DNA of 64,000 nucleotides from an uncultured Bacteroidales bacterium (GTDB lineage: Bacteria; Bacteroidota; Bacteroidia; Bacteroidales; UBA932): assembly GCA_905235445.1 (NCBI GenBank), contig CAJOLJ010000034.1:1-64000 (forward strand), given 5' to 3'. A program made the translations under genes and the position numbers. A model generated the notes under the pieces. It was not told where the DNA came from, did not search any database, and saw nothing but the letters and a program-made list of their open reading frames with translations. Positions 26,475-34,883 of this stretch are shown in pieces. The stretch's first letter is position 1; each line of letters begins with the position of its first letter.

Positions 26475-28483
26475 CAGTTCACTACCAGTTCGTCCAGGAA
26501 GATGAACCCGTGGTAGGGCTTGGTACCCCGGTAGCATTTCACCCTCACGTAGCGTGCCTCAGCGTTGAGGGGGGAACCGAACATCGAGAAGAAGGTGTCC
26601 CTTCTTCCGGTCTCGTCTATCTGGCATGTGAGAGTCGAGGCGCACTCGAAGTTCTCGCCATCGGTGGAAAGATAGATTTCGGTGGTCTCGGGAAGCGCTA
26701 TCCAGTTACCGAGGCAGGAATAGAACCATGCTCCGACATAGTGCACCGGCTTAACGGCTCCGAGGTCCACGGTGAAGTCCACATCCGAGTTGAAACCTTG
26801 CCATGCGCTCTCCATGTAGGACCAGCCGCCCTGTTTCCCGTCGGTGAGGGCCGTCTGTCCGCCCCCATGGTATTTCTTGGAGAACGGGATCCTGTATGTC
26901 ACGGGACAGCCAAGGGCCAGGTGCTGCACCCTGCGGTAGGACTCGGGACGGTCGCCGTACTCTTTCCTGACATCGAAAGGATGGTAACCGTTTTCCGTCA
27001 TCCAGTCAGTCAGGGGGATGATCCTTCTGTGGAAGTCCTCGAAGTCCTTCCTTTCGAGGGGGCTCCATCCGCCTTCGGCTATGGCCATGGCCCTGGGGTA
27101 GAGCATGTACTCGTTATGTTCGGCTGTCGGTATGAACTCAGCCCAGAGGTTGCCCTGCTCACCGAGAAGGTGTGCCCGGTCGTTTTCCGGGATTCCGTCC
27201 GCGGGGTCGAAAGAGTAGACCCGCCGCAGGGGATTGTAGCCACCGATTGCAAGGGGCTGATGCATCGGGGCATCCTGATAGTAGTCAAGGTAGCACCATG
27301 CGGAGGGAGCCATTATGACATCGTGGCCCAGTGACATCGCCTCTGCACCCTGGGTGACACCTCTCCATGAGAGGACGGTGGCATTCTTGGCAAGCCCGCC
27401 CTGCATGATTTCATCCCAACCGATAATACTGCGGCCTTTGTCCTCGACATGTCTGGCTATCCTTCCGATGAGATAACTCTGCAGTTCCTCGACGGAGGAG
27501 AGCCCCTCTTCCTCCATCCTTTTGTGGCAGGCGGGGCATTTCTTCCAGGAACCCTTCGATGCCTCGTCCCCTCCGATGTGGATGTACTTTGAGGGGAAGA
27601 GTTCAATGACTTCGTCGAGGATGGCTTCCAGGACCTCGAAGGTGGCCTCGGTCCCGGGGCAGACGTCGCTTGTTATCACTCTCGTGGTCCCGTCCTCCTC
27701 TGTACAGGCAAGCTGGGGATAGGCTACCAGAAGTTCACGGCTGTGCCCTGGCATCTCTATTTCGGGAATTATCGTCATGTGACGCTGCTCGGCATATTCC
27801 AGGATTTCCCGGATGTCGTCTTTGGTGAGGAACCCGCCATGGGTGGCCGGTTCGTAGGTCCTCCCGTTTGCGCTCCAGTCCTGCCAGGTCTCGCCGTTGC
27901 GGTAGGCCGCCACGGAAGTGAGCCTCGGATAGGAATCTATCTGCATCCTCCATCCGGCATCGTCCGTCAGGTGCAGGTGTAAATAATTTATCTTCACCTT
28001 CGACAGGACATCTATCTGGCGCATTATGTACTCCTTGTCCCGGAAGTTGCGGGATATGTCCAGCATTATGCCCCTGTAGCGGAAGCGTGGATAATCCAGG
28101 ACGGTACAGTGTCTAAGGGTGTCGGACAGGGACTTCATGTAGCTCAGTGTCTGCCTTCCCCTGTAGGCCCCGTCCTCGGTCAGGGCCTCGATCTTCACCC
28201 CATAGCTGTCTATTGTCAGGCGGTACAGTTCGTCTTTCTGGTAGGGTTCCAAAGACATGGAGGAGAGTTCCCGGGCGAACCGCCGGTCGCCTACCTGGAC
28301 CCTGACGGAGGAGAAGTCGTTCCCGGGAAGGACGTAGGTGCCTTCCTTGACCTCGGTCTTGACGGGGCGGGGAATTATGTCTTCGGGTCCCACCGTCTTG
28401 GAGGCAAGAGGCAGGCTGTACATACAGAGGGCAAGTCCCAGGGAGAGATATGCGGAGGGTACCGATGAGAGGATTCCATTCAT
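26474..28483 (-). CDS. Beta-N-acetylhexosaminidase (GH20)
   Basis: A 669-residue secreted glycosidase. A signal peptide covers about the first 28 residues, a GH20b N-terminal domain reaches about residue 130, and the TIM barrel follows with HLTDDAGWRM and the catalytic pair Asp306-Glu307 in HIGGDEASK. The C-terminal 150 residues resemble a discoidin/F5-8-type carbohydrate-binding module (VDFTVDLGAVKPVHYVGAWF). It removes terminal GlcNAc or GalNAc from glycans in the periplasm or at the surface. The next gene upstream on the same strand is the endonuclease/phosphatase-like protein, 42 bases away. Confidence 0.95.
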   Translation of the reverse strand: MNGILSSVPSAYLSLGLALCMYSLPLASKTVGPEDIIPRPVKTEVKEGTYVLPGNDFSSVRVQVGDRRFARELSSMSLEPYQKDELYRLTIDSYGVKIEALTEDGAYRGRQTLSYMKSLSDTLRHCTVLDYPRFRYRGIMLDISRNFRDKEYIMRQIDVLSKVKINYLHLHLTDDAGWRMQIDSYPRLTSVAAYRNGETWQDWSANGRTYEPATHGGFLTKDDIREILEYAEQRHMTIIPEIEMPGHSRELLVAYPQLACTEEDGTTRVITSDVCPGTEATFEVLEAILDEVIELFPSKYIHIGGDEASKGSWKKCPACHKRMEEEGLSSVEELQSYLIGRIARHVEDKGRSIIGWDEIMQGGLAKNATVLSWRGVTQGAEAMSLGHDVIMAPSAWCYLDYYQDAPMHQPLAIGGYNPLRRVYSFDPADGIPENDRAHLLGEQGNLWAEFIPTAEHNEYMLYPRAMAIAEGGWSPLERKDFEDFHRRIIPLTDWMTENGYHPFDVRKEYGDRPESYRRVQHLALGCPVTYRIPFSKKYHGGGQTALTDGKQGGWSYMESAWQGFNSDVDFTVDLGAVKPVHYVGAWFYSCLGNWIALPETTEIYLSTDGENFECASTLTCQIDETGRRDTFFSMFGSPLNAEARYVRVKCYRGTKPYHGFIFLDELVVN

Positions 28484-28525
28484 GATTGCTCGGTGATGTT
28501 TGGCGTCTATTGGATGGTGAGGAGA

Positions 28526-29512
28526 CTATAGCTTTACCCTGATGAATACCGGGAAATGGTCCGACGGGGTCTTGGCTATGTTTCTTTCGAAGGAAACTTC
28601 TTTAGGGAAGTTGTCGGATTTGAATGTCCCCTCCTGCCCCTGTACAGGTACGGCATTGCCGCTTTGGGGAGTGTGGGACCTCAGCGTCACGGACCCTCTG
28701 TAGGTCTCGGTCAGCACGGCATAGTTCTCAACCACTGTCCCGGGACTTACGAAGATATGGTCTATCCTTGATTTCGTGAAAGAGTTCGGGTCGAAGGTGT
28801 TTGCGGTACCTGTCGGGGCGTAGCGGTCGGCGGCAGTCTCGTAGGAGTCCTCGAGGATGCCGGAAGTGGTGAAAATAGTGTAGATTTCATTGTCCTGGTC
28901 CACGTTGAAATCCCCGCACAGGAACACCATCTGTCCAGGGAGGACAAGTTCCCGTATTTTGCTTACGACCAGTTTTGCCCCTTCCCTTCTTGCCACAACC
29001 CCCACATGGTCCATGTGAAGGTTGAACATCCACACATTCTTGGAAGACACCTTGTCAAGGAGCTTGACATAGGTGCAGATCCGCACGCAGGCTGCATCCC
29101 ATCCCAGGCCCGGCCTGTCGGGGGTCTCCGACAGCCAGAACCAGCCTTTGTCCTGGAGGTCGAAGCGGTCGGTTCTCCACAGTACCACCTCATGTTCGCC
29201 TGCGCTCTTCCCGTCATCCCTTCCCACGCCTACGTAGGCGTAGCCCGGAAGCGAGGCGGCCATGTCGGACAGCTGGTCCTTCAGGACTTCCTGGCAGCCC
29301 AGAAGGTCTGGCCTTTCGTAACGGATGAGGGAACATATCCAAGGGTAGCGGTCGTCCCAGCCGTTCCCCCGGGAGTAGTCGCCGGAGTTCTCGTAACGGA
29401 TATTGAAGGATGCCACTTTCAGTTCCTGGGAGTGAAGAGAGGGGGAGGGGAGAAGTGAAAGGAGGAGAATGGCCAAGGTGGCGGAGGCCATTAAGGAAAA
29501 TGTTCTATTCAT
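28526..29512 (-). CDS. Secreted endonuclease/exonuclease/phosphatase-family protein
   Basis: A 328-residue exported protein of the EEP (exonuclease III / DNase I) fold. A signal peptide (MNRTFSLMASATLAILLLSL) starts at 29512. Fold motifs are visible in order: SFNIRYENSG, GCQEVLKDQ (metal-binding Glu), NLHMDHVG, LCGDFNVDQD (Asp and Asn), RIDHIFVS and the terminal SDHFPV (catalytic His). Family members act on nucleic acids, phosphoinositides or sphingomyelin; the substrate is not predictable here. The start at 29512 is favoured by the TATCTTTG box at 29532-29539. The frame upstream is a remnant inside the direct repeat. Confidence 0.88.
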   Translation of the reverse strand: MNRTFSLMASATLAILLLSLLPSPSLHSQELKVASFNIRYENSGDYSRGNGWDDRYPWICSLIRYERPDLLGCQEVLKDQLSDMAASLPGYAYVGVGRDDGKSAGEHEVVLWRTDRFDLQDKGWFWLSETPDRPGLGWDAACVRICTYVKLLDKVSSKNVWMFNLHMDHVGVVARREGAKLVVSKIRELVLPGQMVFLCGDFNVDQDNEIYTIFTTSGILEDSYETAADRYAPTGTANTFDPNSFTKSRIDHIFVSPGTVVENYAVLTETYRGSVTLRSHTPQSGNAVPVQGQEGTFKSDNFPKEVSFERNIAKTPSDHFPVFIRVKL

Positions 29513-29531
29513 GAAATGGGGTTTTTGCATA

Positions 29532-29565
29532 CAAAGATACAACTTTCGCACTCTCTTTTGCCAAA
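29532..29565 (-). promoter_or_regulatory. Promoter of the EEP-family gene
   Basis: On the reverse strand TTTG (29562-29565) and TATCTTTG (29532-29539) are 22 bases apart. The start codon at 29512 follows with a short leader. The -33 box lies inside the left 88-bp repeat. Confidence 0.65.
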
Positions 29566-29634
29566 GCTGGGTTGGAAAGGGAGTCCCTGCCCCAATCTTT
29601 CGTGACTGTGAGGCTATTTCCTGTCCGCCGCTGG
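29547..29634 (+). repeat. Left copy of an 88-bp imperfect direct repeat
   Basis: Aligns without gaps to 31631-31718; I count about 61 identical bases of 88 (about 69%). The right copy overlaps the last codons of queH, so this left copy looks like a displaced queH 3' end plus its flank. The two copies bracket the DUF3307/SatD island. Confidence 0.65.
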
Positions 29635-29776
29635 CATTGCACATCTGCTCAGCTATCTTAGGAGGGAAGCTATTGCGGATAATCGCCTTTCCAGTCTCGT
29701 TGGTGATCTTCCCAACGAAGTTGTATAAGTCGTGTATAGTAATCTTATTCCCGTACTTCCTATGTGACCGATATTC

Positions 29777-30463
29777 TCATACTCCTCTCACTAACAAACC
29801 TGCCAGCACCGCTATAAAGATGCTCAGCAGCGTTCCGGCCAGCACATACTCTGTCTTCGCCGTTTCCTTGTCACCGAAACGGATGATCGACTTTGCGGCA
29901 ATCAACAGTCCCAGCGCATCATATCGCTGCAGGCAGACAAATATCAAAATAAGCCAGCGTTCTATCGTACCTATCAGCGCACCGGCATTAAAAGCGCTGG
30001 AGTTATCCGCAGGCATATTCACGCTATAGTGCTTCAGCATCAGCTTGATAAAGATGTTTGCAGGCTTCCAGCAAACTAAGGCTGCCACCGCAGCAGCAAC
30101 ATACCACAGCTCGATGTCAAGCGGCAAACTCCATTCATGGCATCCTGTCCAGATATAAGCCACAACGCATAACACCGTCAGGTGGAACAACTGGTCCAAT
30201 ACAAACCACGACACATTTTCGTCACGATGCGACTTCCACATATCAATTCCCAAGTGCGTCACGCCAATAGCCAGTGCACACCACCAGAAATCAAGGTCCC
30301 ATGTTACCAGCCACGACAAGGTGAACACCGCCATGGCATGTCCATAATGATACCGGCTCCGCCACTTCTTCGCCGCCTTATCCTTGCATATCTTGTTCGT
30401 CTGGAGCACAAAATCCGCCACCAGATGGGCCAGCACCAGACATAATAACAGTTCTAACCACAT
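29777..30463 (-). CDS. DUF3307 membrane protein
   Basis: A 228-residue inner-membrane protein with about six hydrophobic segments. The N-terminal LAHLVADFVLQTN and an internal HLGIDMWK carry the conserved His/Asp residues of DUF3307. Molecular role unknown. Its start overlaps the SatD stop by 10 bases, so it is translationally coupled to SatD; this pair recurs in other bacteria. It probably works with SatD in one pathway. AT-rich codon use matches SatD and not the neighbours. Confidence 0.85.
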   Translation of the reverse strand: MWLELLLCLVLAHLVADFVLQTNKICKDKAAKKWRSRYHYGHAMAVFTLSWLVTWDLDFWWCALAIGVTHLGIDMWKSHRDENVSWFVLDQLFHLTVLCVVAYIWTGCHEWSLPLDIELWYVAAAVAALVCWKPANIFIKLMLKHYSVNMPADNSSAFNAGALIGTIERWLILIFVCLQRYDALGLLIAAKSIIRFGDKETAKTEYVLAGTLLSIFIAVLAGLLVRGV

Positions 30464-31119
30464 ATTCTGTCAAAGTCAAAGTTCTCAAAGTCCTTTACCG
30501 CCCTTCCCAAAAGGTTCCAGTCTGCCAATGAAGAACGGCTGTTCACAGCAGACTGTCTCACGCCTATAATCTCGCCGATCTGCGTTTCCTTATAACCAAA
30601 CAGCTTGTAATAGACCACCTCTGCCTGCTTTATCGAATAGGAATTCAATAGATTGTCAATCAAGGCCACATACGAATCCAGGAGATGATTCGTTCTCTTG
30701 TCGCACTCATCAACCTCAATGCAGGAATACACACCGCGAACCCTGCTGATTGCGTCCAGATTACGTCCAGATATATAGATGGCCGGTCCGTCTATGATAT
30801 CCTCCTCTCTGTCGGCATAACTGATAGCCCCGATACCAATGGAGAAACGTATCCCATACCGAAGCAATTGCGGAGAACAGTCCCACTCCGCCACCGCCAT
30901 CTTCACAAAAAGCTTAATCAGAATTGCTATTCTCAGCGCATCGTGATATTCCGGGACGAAACACTCTATACCGTCCCCCCTGACTATTCTTCCCCAAAAA
31001 CCGGGAGAGTCCTCAGCTATCCTTGTGAACAGCTCCTGTAAACGTCTTCTAAGCCCTATCAGTTCGCTGGTATTCAGCGATGTAGAGCTTACAATATCTG
31101 CGGAAATAGTTGCTAACAT
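30454..31119 (-). CDS. SatD family protein (nucleotide-cyclase-like plus HTH)
   Basis: A 221-residue protein. The N-terminus begins LATISADIVSSTS and includes RIVRGDGIECFV, which resembles the palm fold of nucleotide cyclases with possible metal-binding Asp residues. The C-terminal 70 residues contain a helix-turn-helix (YKETQIGEIIGVRQSAVNSR) of sigma-70 region-4 or LuxR type. It could therefore sense or make a nucleotide and bind DNA; neither is shown. A promoter with two 20-bp repeats lies directly upstream, suggesting autoregulation. Operon with DUF3307. Confidence 0.8.
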   Translation of the reverse strand: MLATISADIVSSTSLNTSELIGLRRRLQELFTRIAEDSPGFWGRIVRGDGIECFVPEYHDALRIAILIKLFVKMAVAEWDCSPQLLRYGIRFSIGIGAISYADREEDIIDGPAIYISGRNLDAISRVRGVYSCIEVDECDKRTNHLLDSYVALIDNLLNSYSIKQAEVVYYKLFGYKETQIGEIIGVRQSAVNSRSSLADWNLLGRAVKDFENFDFDRICG

Positions 31120-31156
31120 TTGTCTTTATTATGTTTGGCATCCATCTAATCTGGTG

Positions 31157-31188
31157 CAAAAATATCGAACATTTCTTAGATAAACAAA
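31157..31188 (-). promoter_or_regulatory. Promoter of the satD operon
   Basis: On the reverse strand TTTG, 20 bases and TATTTTTG (31157-31164) form a consensus promoter 38 bases before the SatD start codon. The two operator-like repeats cover it. Confidence 0.75.
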
Positions 31189-31206
31189 AAATATCGAATA
31201 TTTCTT
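31158..31206. promoter_or_regulatory. Tandem operator-like repeats over the satD promoter
   Basis: Two 20-bp direct repeats, AAAAATATCGAACATTTCTT (31158-31177) and the same with T for C (31187-31206), are spaced 29 bp centre to centre. One covers the -7 box and the other lies at and beyond the -33 box. A further TATCGAA/TTCGATA inverted pair overlaps the second copy. This arrangement suggests binding of a repressor, possibly SatD itself. Confidence 0.6.
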
Positions 31207-31230
31207 CGATATCTCATGAATATCAAATTT

Positions 31231-31630
31231 TGTTCGATTATGTTCTTCTACCAGTCACCCTTAACCATAATTAACTCCTCATTCGCTGCGCTCCGCAGCC
31301 CGTTTATCGGTATTTTCGTGAATAATCACAACTTGACCCCAGCAAGCTCATAGAACGCAACAAGGAGTGCTGCTTCAATGGGGGCTGCCTTTTCCTTCAG
31401 CAGCAGTTCTTCAAGTTCGCCACGACGAAGATGAACTCGGAAAAACTGTCAAGGGAAAAGAAACAGACAGCTTCTTAATTATTTAGCCACGCCGTAGAAA
31501 ACCAGGTCCGTACTACATGTTTCGGAAAGTTGCGAAATTAATATTTCGCTCCTAGGATACGTTCTAGGGGCGATTAATCGTATTCTAGGGGGTACGAGAT
31601 ATGTAAAACTTGTGAAATATACACTTTTAT
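31231..31630. other. Intergenic part of the island with decayed coding fragment
   Basis: No intact gene. The forward strand reads CCFNGGCLFLQQQFFKFATT and ends EKKQTAS at a stop near 31478, which looks like the C-terminus of a lost gene. After it is an AT-rich stretch with the repeated motif ATTCTAGGGG / GTTCTAGGGG at about 31560-31595. Confidence 0.35.
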
Positions 31631-31718
31631 CGCATTCTCTTTCGCCAAGGCTCTGTCGGAAGGGTGTGTTGGTCCCAAGTCTTTTATGTCTGTCCGGCTA
31701 TTCCCCGTCCGTCGCCGG
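31631..31718 (+). repeat. Right copy of the 88-bp direct repeat at the queH 3' end
   Basis: Aligns without gaps to 29547-29634. Bases 31698-31718 are the last six codons and stop of queH, so this copy restores the gene. This is the usual geometry of integration into the 3' end of a gene. Confidence 0.65.
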
Positions 31719-32369
31719 GGCGGGGGCATTCTTTCTGAAGGAGAACTCGCAGCCGCAGTAGTCCTGGTTGTAGAATTCCTCCTCCGTGATTATTCGGGAG
31801 CGTCTTTCCTGCAGGCCGCCCTTTCTCCAGTTGCGACCCCACCAGGTGAGCCCTTCATACTTTTCGCACTCTCTCTTCCCTGCCTCGTCCACTTGGGAGA
31901 GGACTTTCCAGCGGGAGGAAGCAAGGGTTGTCGTCAGTATGTCGAAGCCATTTTCGTGAGCATAGAGGGCTGAGCGGGAGAGTCTTGACCCAAAACACTT
32001 AAGACACCGCCGGCCCCTTTCGGGTTCATTCTCAAGTCCCCTTATCTCCTCCAGCCATTTGAGGTGGTCGTAGCTGTCCTCGATGAGGGTGAGGGAGTAT
32101 TTCCCGCAGTAGCGTCTGCACTCGGAAAGACGTTTGTCGTACTCCTCACGGGGAACGATGTTGGAGTTTGAAAAGAACACCGTGGGGAAGAGCCCTTCAG
32201 AGCAGAGGGCCTCGATTATGGCTCCGCTGCAAGGGGCGCAGCAGGCATGAAGAAGTATCTTGGGAGAGGACTCTTCCTTGCCCCTCCCGACGAGGGCCAG
32301 GACCTCTTTCCTGAGATCCAGGTGAAGGGGACAGGAGGGGGAGTGAGAAATGTCGTTTGAATGTAACAT
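31698..32369 (-). CDS. queH: Epoxyqueuosine reductase QueH
   Basis: A 223-residue cytosolic enzyme that reduces epoxyqueuosine to queuosine in tRNA, the last step of queuosine synthesis. HACCAPCSG places Cys43, Cys44 and Cys47; CLKCF and YCGCEF further on supply the remaining conserved Cys residues that bind Fe-S and carry out the redox step. Its 3' end lies in the right repeat of the adjacent island. TATCTTTG lies only a few bases before the start codon (32374-32381), so the transcript may have almost no leader. Confidence 0.93.
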   Translation of the reverse strand: MLHSNDISHSPSCPLHLDLRKEVLALVGRGKEESSPKILLHACCAPCSGAIIEALCSEGLFPTVFFSNSNIVPREEYDKRLSECRRYCGKYSLTLIEDSYDHLKWLEEIRGLENEPERGRRCLKCFGSRLSRSALYAHENGFDILTTTLASSRWKVLSQVDEAGKRECEKYEGLTWWGRNWRKGGLQERRSRIITEEEFYNQDYCGCEFSFRKNAPAPATDGE

Positions 32370-32373
32370 GGGG

Positions 32374-32381
32374 CAAAGATA
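32374..32381 (-). promoter_or_regulatory. Promoter -7 element of queH
   Basis: Reverse-strand TATCTTTG with TTTG 23 bases upstream. Its closeness to the ATG at 32369 would put the transcription start at or next to the start codon, that is, a leaderless message. Confidence 0.6.
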
Positions 32382-32521
32382 GCCTTTTATCTGTCACTTC
32401 TTGCCAAATAAAGTCTCATCTTGCACCTGGCTTAACCGATAATCCAGACATGCCCCGCCGAATGGTTTGTTTTTTGAAGGGAACAAGAATTCGATAAAAT
32501 GGAACATCAATCAGAAACATC

Positions 32522-33343
32522 ATGGCACCGTCACGAACTGTCCTTTTCCCCTTCCTCCATTTTGTGGGGGCCCTTCTTCTGACACTCCTGTGCGCCCCTT
32601 GCACCCATGCCCAGATGATTGCCGCACACCGCGGTTACTGGAAAAGCGAAGGTGCGGCCCTCTCCCAGAACTCCATTGCCTCCCTACGTGAGGCCCAGAA
32701 CCTTGGCGTATGGGGAAGCGAGTTCGATGTTCGCCTGACCTCGGACGGGGAAGTCATCGTCAATCATGACCCGACCATCGGGGGCGTGACCGTAGCAAGC
32801 AACCCGCTTTCCAGGTTAAAGGCCATGACACTGAGGAACGGTGAGGCTCCCTCCACCCTCGAAGAGTACCTGCTCCAGGGGAAGAAAGCCCGCACGGTCC
32901 TGGTCCTCGAACTTAAGCCCCTGAAAACGCAGGCGCTGGAGGACGAGCTCATCGAGAAGTGTGAACAGGCTCTCAAGGAGTACGACCTCCTCGACCCCGA
33001 GAGGGTCATATTCATTTCTTTCAGCTATCACATATGCCAGGCCCTCGCAGCCGCAAACCCCACTTTCATGGTCCAGTACCTAAATGGCGACAAGACCCCG
33101 GAAGAACTGTATAAAGATGGGATAAAGGGCCTGGACTATCATCACTCGGTCATAAGGAGCCACCCCGATTATGTACAGAGGGCACATGACCTCTCAATGG
33201 CAGTGAACGTCTGGACGGTGGACAAGGAAAGTGACATGAAGTACCTGGTCGGACTTGGCGTGGACTGCATAACGACAAACGAACCTGAACTGGCAAGGAA
33301 GGTGATAGGCTCTTCCGAGATACTCCCTCCTTCCCTGCACTAA
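32522..33343 (+). CDS. Glycerophosphodiester phosphodiesterase, secreted
   Basis: A 273-residue exported enzyme that splits glycerophosphodiesters into glycerol 3-phosphate and an alcohol. After a signal peptide ending THAQ, the catalytic signature HRG is at residues 36-38, followed by SEFDVRLTSDGEVIVNHD with Glu67, Asp69 and His82, the metal and acid/base residues of the GDPD family. Probably periplasmic. It is followed by the antiporter gene after 45 bases. Confidence 0.92.
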   Translation: MAPSRTVLFPFLHFVGALLLTLLCAPCTHAQMIAAHRGYWKSEGAALSQNSIASLREAQNLGVWGSEFDVRLTSDGEVIVNHDPTIGGVTVASNPLSRLKAMTLRNGEAPSTLEEYLLQGKKARTVLVLELKPLKTQALEDELIEKCEQALKEYDLLDPERVIFISFSYHICQALAAANPTFMVQYLNGDKTPEELYKDGIKGLDYHHSVIRSHPDYVQRAHDLSMAVNVWTVDKESDMKYLVGLGVDCITTNEPELARKVIGSSEILPPSLH

Positions 33344-33388
33344 ATAGCGAACTGCAAATAGCGTCTTTCCCCCCACCTTAACCTACAT

Positions 33389-34720
33389 ATGTCCAAACAA
33401 CCACGTAAACCCCTTTCCCCAGTAGCCTCGGGGCTCCTGGCCCTGAGCCCTCTTGCGGTTTTCCTTGCAGTATATCTCGTATCCTCCATCATAGCGGGGG
33501 ATTTCTATAAGATTCCCATTGCAGCTCCCTTCCTTGTCGCAGCCATCTGGGCGGTGATCATCACAAAGGAGCCGCTTCGTACCTCCGTCGAGATCTTCTC
33601 CCGGGGAGCCGGGAACCCTACCGTGCTCCAGATGATATGGATATTCGTGCTGGCGGGGGCTTTCGCATCCACCGCCGGTGCAATCGGCTCGGTGGAGGCT
33701 ACCGTCAATGCCACTCTTGTCATCCTTCCCGGAAAGCTCATCCTGGCGGGCCTTTTCCTTGCCGCTTGTTTCATCTCGATGTCCATAGGGACCAGTGTCG
33801 GGACCATAGTTGCACTGATGCCCATTGCCGGGGGAATAGCGACGCAGACCGCACTGTCCCTTCCCATGATAAGCGCCGTCATAGTCGGGGGTGCCTTCTT
33901 CGGGGACAACCTCTCTTTCATATCGGATACCACCATCGCCGCCACCCGTAGCCAGGGCTGCTCGATGAGCGACAAGTTCAAGGTGAACATAATGATAGCT
34001 GGTCCGGCGGCACTGATCGTGGCCGTTATCTACGTGATAATGGGCCTGGACATTAGTGCAGTCCCCCAGATAGGGGACATAAATGTCGTGAAACTCTTCC
34101 CCTACATCCTGGTAATAGTCCTGGCTCTGTGCTCCGTGAATGTTATGGCGGTCCTCTCGATCGGGATAGGGCTGAATGCTGTCATCGGGTTCATCTACGG
34201 GGACTTCGGCTGGACTGGATTCCTGGAAGCCGTCGGCAAGGGAATAGGCTCGATGGGGGAACTTATCATCGTCACGATGATGGCGGGAGGAGTGCTTGAG
34301 ATTATCCGCCATAACGGGGGACTGGATTTCCTGATTAGGGTGCTGACCAAGGGAATTAAGCGTAAGAAGGGAGCCGAACTGAGCATTGCGGCCCTGGTCG
34401 GGCTGTCGAACCTCTGTACGGCCAATAATACCATAGCCATCATAACTACCGGGGATATCGCCAGGGACATAGCCACCCGCTACGGCATTGACCCCCGCAA
34501 GAGCGCAAGCCTGCTGGACACGTTCTCCTGCGTCGTACAGGGACTCATCCCCTACGGGGCGCAGCTTCTGATGGCTGGAAGTCTTGTCGGCATCAGCTCG
34601 GCATCAATCATCCGGTACCTCTACTATCCCTTCGTCCTGGGAGGGGTTGCGCTTCTTTCCATCCTGTTGGGATTCCCCAGAAAGTACTCCGGGAAGAGGT
34701 CTGTGGCGAAGACTGAATAG
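33389..34720 (+). CDS. NhaC-type Na+/H+ antiporter
   Basis: A 443-residue inner-membrane protein with about 11-12 hydrophobic segments. The conserved NhaC region GGAFFGDNLSFISDTTIAAT around residues 168-187 is clear, as is SNLCTANNTIAIITTG later on. It exchanges Na+ for H+ or carries a related organic cation. Length fits the NhaC family. It is probably co-transcribed with the phosphodiesterase gene. Two short antisense frames overlap it and are not genes. Confidence 0.9.
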   Translation: MSKQPRKPLSPVASGLLALSPLAVFLAVYLVSSIIAGDFYKIPIAAPFLVAAIWAVIITKEPLRTSVEIFSRGAGNPTVLQMIWIFVLAGAFASTAGAIGSVEATVNATLVILPGKLILAGLFLAACFISMSIGTSVGTIVALMPIAGGIATQTALSLPMISAVIVGGAFFGDNLSFISDTTIAATRSQGCSMSDKFKVNIMIAGPAALIVAVIYVIMGLDISAVPQIGDINVVKLFPYILVIVLALCSVNVMAVLSIGIGLNAVIGFIYGDFGWTGFLEAVGKGIGSMGELIIVTMMAGGVLEIIRHNGGLDFLIRVLTKGIKRKKGAELSIAALVGLSNLCTANNTIAIITTGDIARDIATRYGIDPRKSASLLDTFSCVVQGLIPYGAQLLMAGSLVGISSASIIRYLYYPFVLGGVALLSILLGFPRKYSGKRSVAKTE

Positions 34721-34883
34721 TCCGCCACACCCTCAAGATGCATGGGAATCACCCCGGGTGCTTCCGGATTCATAAAACGGAGTCCTCCGAGTGTGTAAAT
34801 CCCTGACTTTGGGGCAGACAAAATCTTGTCCTTAAGTTTCTGTGCGGGGTGGAGGACCTCGTCGTGATGCGGCAGCCTTTCTG
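34721..34883 (-). pseudogene. Gene fragment on the reverse strand
   Basis: Reverse-strand reading from about 34883 gives a clean protein-like stretch (ERLPHHDEVLHPAQKLKDKI, then SGIYTLGGLRFMNPEAPGV and IPMHLEGVADYS) of about 54 residues, beginning right after an in-frame TGA and running into the antiporter stop region. It has no start and no further coding upstream. It looks like the remnant of a deleted gene; the family was not recognised. Confidence 0.35.

Larger units (their letters stand above)
29635..31630. mobile_element. AT-rich island with DUF3307 and SatD genes
   Basis: About 2 kb between two direct repeats, inserted at the 3' end of queH. It is visibly AT-richer than the flanking genes. 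It holds the DUF3307-SatD operon and degenerate coding fragments on both sides (reverse strand 29640-29760, forward strand about 31370-31480). No integrase is present, so it is a remnant or was moved in trans. The boundary assignment is inference. Confidence 0.55.
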
